NCBI GenBank assembly: GCA_028551475.1
Contig: CM052358.1
Span: forward strand, 23,834,853-23,898,852
Direction: 5' to 3'
Length of the DNA stretch: 64,000 nt
DNA from: Casuarina equisetifolia
Lineage: Eukaryota > Streptophyta > Magnoliopsida > Fagales > Casuarinaceae
Shown: positions 59,881-64,000 of the stretch, piece after piece
Numbering within the stretch: the stretch's first letter is position 1
Layout: every line of letters begins with the position of its first letter
Position numbers and translations under genes: made by a program
The notes under the pieces: model-generated
What the model was told of the DNA's origin: nothing
The model's database searches: none
Seen by the model: the letters and a program-made list of their open reading frames with translations, nothing else

Positions 59881-62490
59881 GTGTATGGGCCCTGTCCAAG
59901 CCTGCTAATTACCTTTCTCTGAAATGAAAGTCTCCCTCGTTCCTTACCAAGAATTCAACTTTTTTTTATAAAAATGTATTTGATTAAGAAGTAAAATTCA
60001 CAAAACATCCATATTTTTTTCAAAGGTAATCATAATCTTAGTAAAATTTTAATGTATTGTATAATCATCTTGTACTCTTGTTCATCATCTACTTAATTAT
60101 TTTCTTAGAAATAATTATTTGGTTTTCTTATGGTCAAACTTATATAAATAAAGCTATTTAAAATATTTTAGATACCATTTTCAAATATGAGGCAATCATA
60201 TTGTAAGCAAATTACAATACATGTGAGACATTTCAACACTATTCATAACAACTATCTTGAGACGAAGCTATAAGCTTGATAAATTATATCATGAAAAGAT
60301 CTTACATTTTAACAATAATCCACAACATGATTTTATTTACTTAAACCAAAGTTTTCATATTTTATTAAAAAAATTATTTACTTCTTAAAACCACTTATAA
60401 AGAAAGAGATAGCTTACTTATATATAAGAGATTTAATAATAAATTAAAAAAAAAAAGTTAAAACATTTCAAACTATTAAGGATGTGATTGTGAAAGTACC
60501 ACAATACTAAATTAGGGGTTTGAGATGCTAGTTAATAGGTGAAGGCAACAATTTCTTACAAGTCAAATTTTTAAAGTTAGATATGTTCCTAAATCATATT
60601 AGAGTTTAAGTTCATTCTTTACATCCTTATGAAAGCCTACATTGCTAAGTGAAAGTTCATAACTAATTAAATAATTGAAGGTACCATTTACCTACAAGTT
60701 GGTTTTTAAGATTAGACATGAAGCCTTTTAATATAATATTGAAGTTTTGTTTTTTCTAAACATTCCTAATGACTATGTATAAGCAACACCACGAGCTGGC
60801 CAAAGTTGAACCATCATAGTTAGGAGGCTAATTGACGATCTGGTAGGTGGAAGTCTCTCATTGCTAAGTTAAAATTTAAGATCCTAGTTAAATAGAGTTG
60901 GCATTTAAGATTATATATGGACCCTTTTAACATGAAATATTTTAGGAATTGCAATGGCGAAAATATGTCCAAAGTTTCCACTACTAAATAATTATATGCT
61001 TATGTACTCTTCCCTAAGACATATATCATAAGATTTCGTGGTCAAAGCCAAGGACAGCAACCATGTTAGCCGACCTTCAGTTTGCACCATTGGATGATGA
61101 AGTCCTGTAGAATTTAACTTTCTGAAGAATCCAAAGAGAATAACAAAGAAAAGAAGCATGTAGAAAGGAACAGCGTGGTTGTGCTTCAAAACATCATAGA
61201 AAGATCCTGGTTTTATTCTCTTTGGGCGTCCATGATGTCTTAGGATGTAAACTCGTGGAGAGCAACACGTTGCCCACAGCCAAAGACCCATTTGTGGTGG
61301 TGACGAAACCCAAGATAAGATCCTCCAACAGGAGAAGAAATATTCTATGGTGGCCAGGGAAAGCGATGTGGTCACGTGAGAGTCACATGCGCAACCCCAT
61401 ATCCTGGGCAACCACTGAATCTTTGGAGGAGTGGTTTTGGAGTACAGAACAATGTCATGCATGCCGGAGTCTGTTCCTTCGTTCAGAGCTATTGGTTTTT
61501 TGGTGCGGACGAGCATACTGGGATTTCCATGGTCGTCCGGATCATGACTGTGTATGAAACTTTATCCATCGATTAGTTTTATGATTAGGTTTTAATATTC
61601 AACACAACGTTTCTTTGAGAGTGGGAGAGAGATCTCATATTTATTTCACAACAATTTTTTTTCTTAATACTGACCTATAAGAGAGAGAAACATTAAGGAC
61701 ATATTATATATTTTAAAATCATTATAAGATAAAGAATATAAAGCTATTTACTTTAAATTCAATTTTTAAGAGAAAGATATGTATAATAAACTAATGTACT
61801 CTTCTATTTTAGGCAAACTCTCTTCAGTTTTTAGTTTTCTTTCATCTTTCAAATTAACAAAACATCTATCAATTATTATGCTAAAGATTAACTTAGTCTC
61901 ATTTCATTTAAATAAAAACTGATATTTAATCCCCTCCCTTCCCACCCTCCCGCATATCTTTTGTAAAAATCTAAAATTCCACATATGATCGAAAAGTCTA
62001 AAATTCCATCACACATTCAATGACGATAAATAAAAATATAATTGCCTGATTGAAATTCTATCAAATAATTTAAGAATTTATTGGGTTTTATATGAAGCTT
62101 GTTAAATTGCTAAACACAACAATATAGTGAAAAAGTATTATCAAACAAAACCTTTGGCGTGTGATGACATTGCTAAACAGAACAAGATAAGTTAAAAGTG
62201 TTATTAGCCTAGCAATCGTTGATCTTCTGAATCTTTGGCGTGTGGACGAAACCATGCACACACACTAAATCAAATCCTCTTCGATTGCCGAGTGCCGTCC
62301 AGAAAAGACAGGGTCATTTTCGTCATAAAGACGCAACATCATCAGGCGGACAAGCGCAACGAAGATCAAAGCCAATGGTCAAAGCCACGTTTCTGTGATT
62401 AATCTTGCGTGTCCGTCAGATCCATAGTGGATTGAGCCCACGTGGATTGCAGCCCGTGAAGCCCAAGAAAAAAGTATGGAAATGGTTTGT
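59881..62490. repeat. Duplicated block B, right copy
   Basis: Partner of 32783-34767, in the same orientation, about 27 kb away. It is longer, having about 190 bp (61285-61475) absent from the left copy plus several small length differences. Its right end is abrupt at 62490. Confidence 0.85.
60992..61516 (-). CDS. Unrecognised duplicated ORF, right copy
   Basis: A 174-residue minus frame related to 33516-33923. Its central part has a hydrophobic stretch (FYMLLFFVILFGFF) flanked by PRVYILRHHGRPKRIKPGSF and HPMVQTEGRLTWLLSLALTT. The N-terminal part lies in the 190-bp segment missing from the other copy. No family recognised. It may be a real membrane-protein exon or an accidental open frame in a duplicated region. 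Confidence 0.3.
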   Translation of the reverse strand: MLVRTKKPIALNEGTDSGMHDIVLYSKTTPPKIQWLPRIWGCACDSHVTTSLSLATIEYFFSCWRILSWVSSPPQMGLWLWATCCSPRVYILRHHGRPKRIKPGSFYDVLKHNHAVPFYMLLFFVILFGFFRKLNSTGLHHPMVQTEGRLTWLLSLALTTKSYDICLREEYISI

Positions 62491-63849
62491 CCATCTCGGT
62501 CCTCAATTGCAGGGCAATTGCGGAGAAGTTCTACATGCTTCTCGGATTCCAATCTGATGGTCTTTCCAACACCAATTTCACGCGCCGGTCGACGCTGCTT
62601 TTAGACCTGCCCGCACATGGTGGGTTGGGTAGGTTCCCACGCTCAACACATTCAACAACGTAGTAAAAGTGAAAAGACATGTAGTCGAAAAATTCTTAGG
62701 TCTCCCACGTTGCTTGACGCGGCTGTTACGGAACACGAGGTCTACAAGACAGGCACTTTGCTAATGGTTTGGTTTGGTTTGGAAAATCGACGTTGTGGGG
62801 AAAAGGGTCGTCGGGAGGAAATTTACAGCTTTTGGTGATAGACAAAGATGGGACAATACGAGGTAATTTCAGAGTAACTCGGGAATTGGACTAACCATTT
62901 GTGCCAATCTCGTTTCTGTATTTTAGAAATTTCTAAAACGTATCATATGATGGTGGATCCCTTAAAATAAATAAGAAGAAGAAGATAATTTATATATATT
63001 ATTTAATGTTTAATTATTTATTCAGCAGCATTTCAACACTTATATTATTTAAATTTCAGTTTAATTAGCAAAAAATATTATTATATATACTTACTTCATT
63101 TCCATACACAATGTGGAGAAACCTTACCAATATTAAAATATAAGATAACTACTCCAACTCCTCCATACTCATTGGAAAGGTGTTACATTGAATTTAAAGT
63201 AGAATTCAAATAAATTTACATGTCTATGCAGTCCAAGTCAAGATATGTATCCCTTCTTTGAATTATTGAAATTTTTTATTGTACATGTTCAGGACCAAAC
63301 CTATTTCGATGCTATATAAGAAGCAAGCCTAATCTCTTTAAAATACCATGTAAGGAATAGGGATATCATTATTAATAAAATCAAGAAACTTGGCATCCAG
63401 GACCGAGGTGAAATAATATGCATATTATTTCAACATCAACAAGAAGTATCTGGAAAAGATTTACATGCAAGAAAAGGATATAAAAAGCCTATCTTGTTCT
63501 TTGTCGGCATATGGATTGGTTCAAAGACAAGAGGGAACGGGATGTCAGACCACATACTCTGGCCATAGGAGCTTCTTACAGCAAAAGAGAAACCGTTTAG
63601 TGACTAATTCATCCAAGTTCTAGGATATTAACTCACATTTCCGATGTTCTAATTCGCTTTATTAATCCTAGTTCTTCAGGTGCTATTTCCACTTCTCAAC
63701 TCAAAGGAAAGATAAATCATATAACTCTGATGTGGTATGATTTAATTTAAGATAAGCAAAAAGGTAGTTAACAAGTTAACTGAACAAACGGAGGAATTTC
63801 TACCCAAGGAATTCCTTTCGTCAGAGACAACTAATGATGAACACACTTC
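62491..63849. other. Intergenic region
   Basis: A 73-codon frame on + (62617-62838) has no recognised family. The rest is AT-rich and without clear features. Confidence 0.4.
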
Positions 63850-64000
63850 GGACCAATTTCTACCCAAGGAATCGAGGAGACGGAGAAATTTCCACGAAAT
63901 TTCGGACTGGTAACTTTCTCTTTCTTTTCTTTGGAATTCCCTCGTTTCTTCGCGAAGACCCAACTTACCAAGCCTTCAACAAGCTTGTGTCTCAAAATCT
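63850..64000 (+). promoter_or_regulatory. Presumed 5' flank of a further TNL beyond the window
   Basis: GAAATTTCCACGAAATTT (63886-63903) is identical to the sequence about 190 bp upstream of the copy-D start codon (from about 53045), and TCAACAAGCTTGTGTC (about 63976-63991) corresponds to the ATCAAGCTTGTGAATTCC before that ATG. In copy D the ATG follows about 35 bp after this phrase, so a start codon would lie just outside the window. Confidence 0.55.

Overview
The window looks like a stretch of eudicot plant nuclear genome, most likely grapevine (Vitis) or a close relative. This is inference from the spliced TIR-NB-LRR (TNL) immune-receptor family, the neprosin and lectin-kinase families, GT..AG introns, an AT-rich background and abundant Copia and Gypsy elements. 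No bacterial, CRISPR, rRNA or tRNA genes are visible. Nearly every host gene here is broken or partial, so this reads as a decaying resistance-gene cluster, not an active gene-dense region.

Layout: a truncated Copia element (1-3.38 kb); TNL copy A, broken (5.18-7.66 kb); a neprosin (DUF239) gene on + (9.60-17.84 kb) split by a full-length Gypsy chromovirus (10.35-15.86 kb, 423-bp LTRs, 5-bp target duplication GGCTA); the tail of a minus-strand nucleolar NOC2-like gene (18.6-23.7 kb), itself split by a block carrying a minus-strand G-type lectin receptor-kinase fragment with a solo LTR inside it; long AT-rich intergenic sequence with direct repeats (22.2-29 kb); a probable Tat-like Gypsy LTR and internal remnant (29.1-32.3 kb) that splits an older repeat; a duplicated block (32.8-34.8 kb); a tandem satellite (36.3-37.9 kb); TNL fragment B (37.9-38.9 kb); a Copia element on minus with both LTRs (39.6-45.8 kb); TNL copy C (46.3-48.8 kb) carrying a SINE and cut at its 3' end by a third Copia fossil (48.8-52.0 kb); a minisatellite promoter region (52.06-53.02 kb); TNL copy D (53.2-57.2 kb), the best preserved; a second NOC2-like tail on minus (57.7-59.65 kb); a second copy of the duplicated block (59.9-62.5 kb); and at the right edge a sequence resembling the 5' flank of yet another TNL.

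How it fits together: the cluster seems to have grown by duplication of a unit made of TNL, TNL 3' flank and tail-to-tail NOC2-like end. Pieces of the TNL 3' flank recur at 7.6, 18.1, 57.3 kb (direct), 39.2 kb (direct, partial) and 23.0 kb (inverted). The 5' flanks of the TNL copies share a short core repeat that is expanded into minisatellites. Retrotransposons then broke several of the copies. The most notable signals are the TIR exon and the C-terminal (post-LRR) exon of copy D, which stay open while the rest of the gene carries nonsense changes; the spliced 3' half of the neprosin gene, open across four exons; and the nested insertions with clean target-site duplications that give a relative time order.
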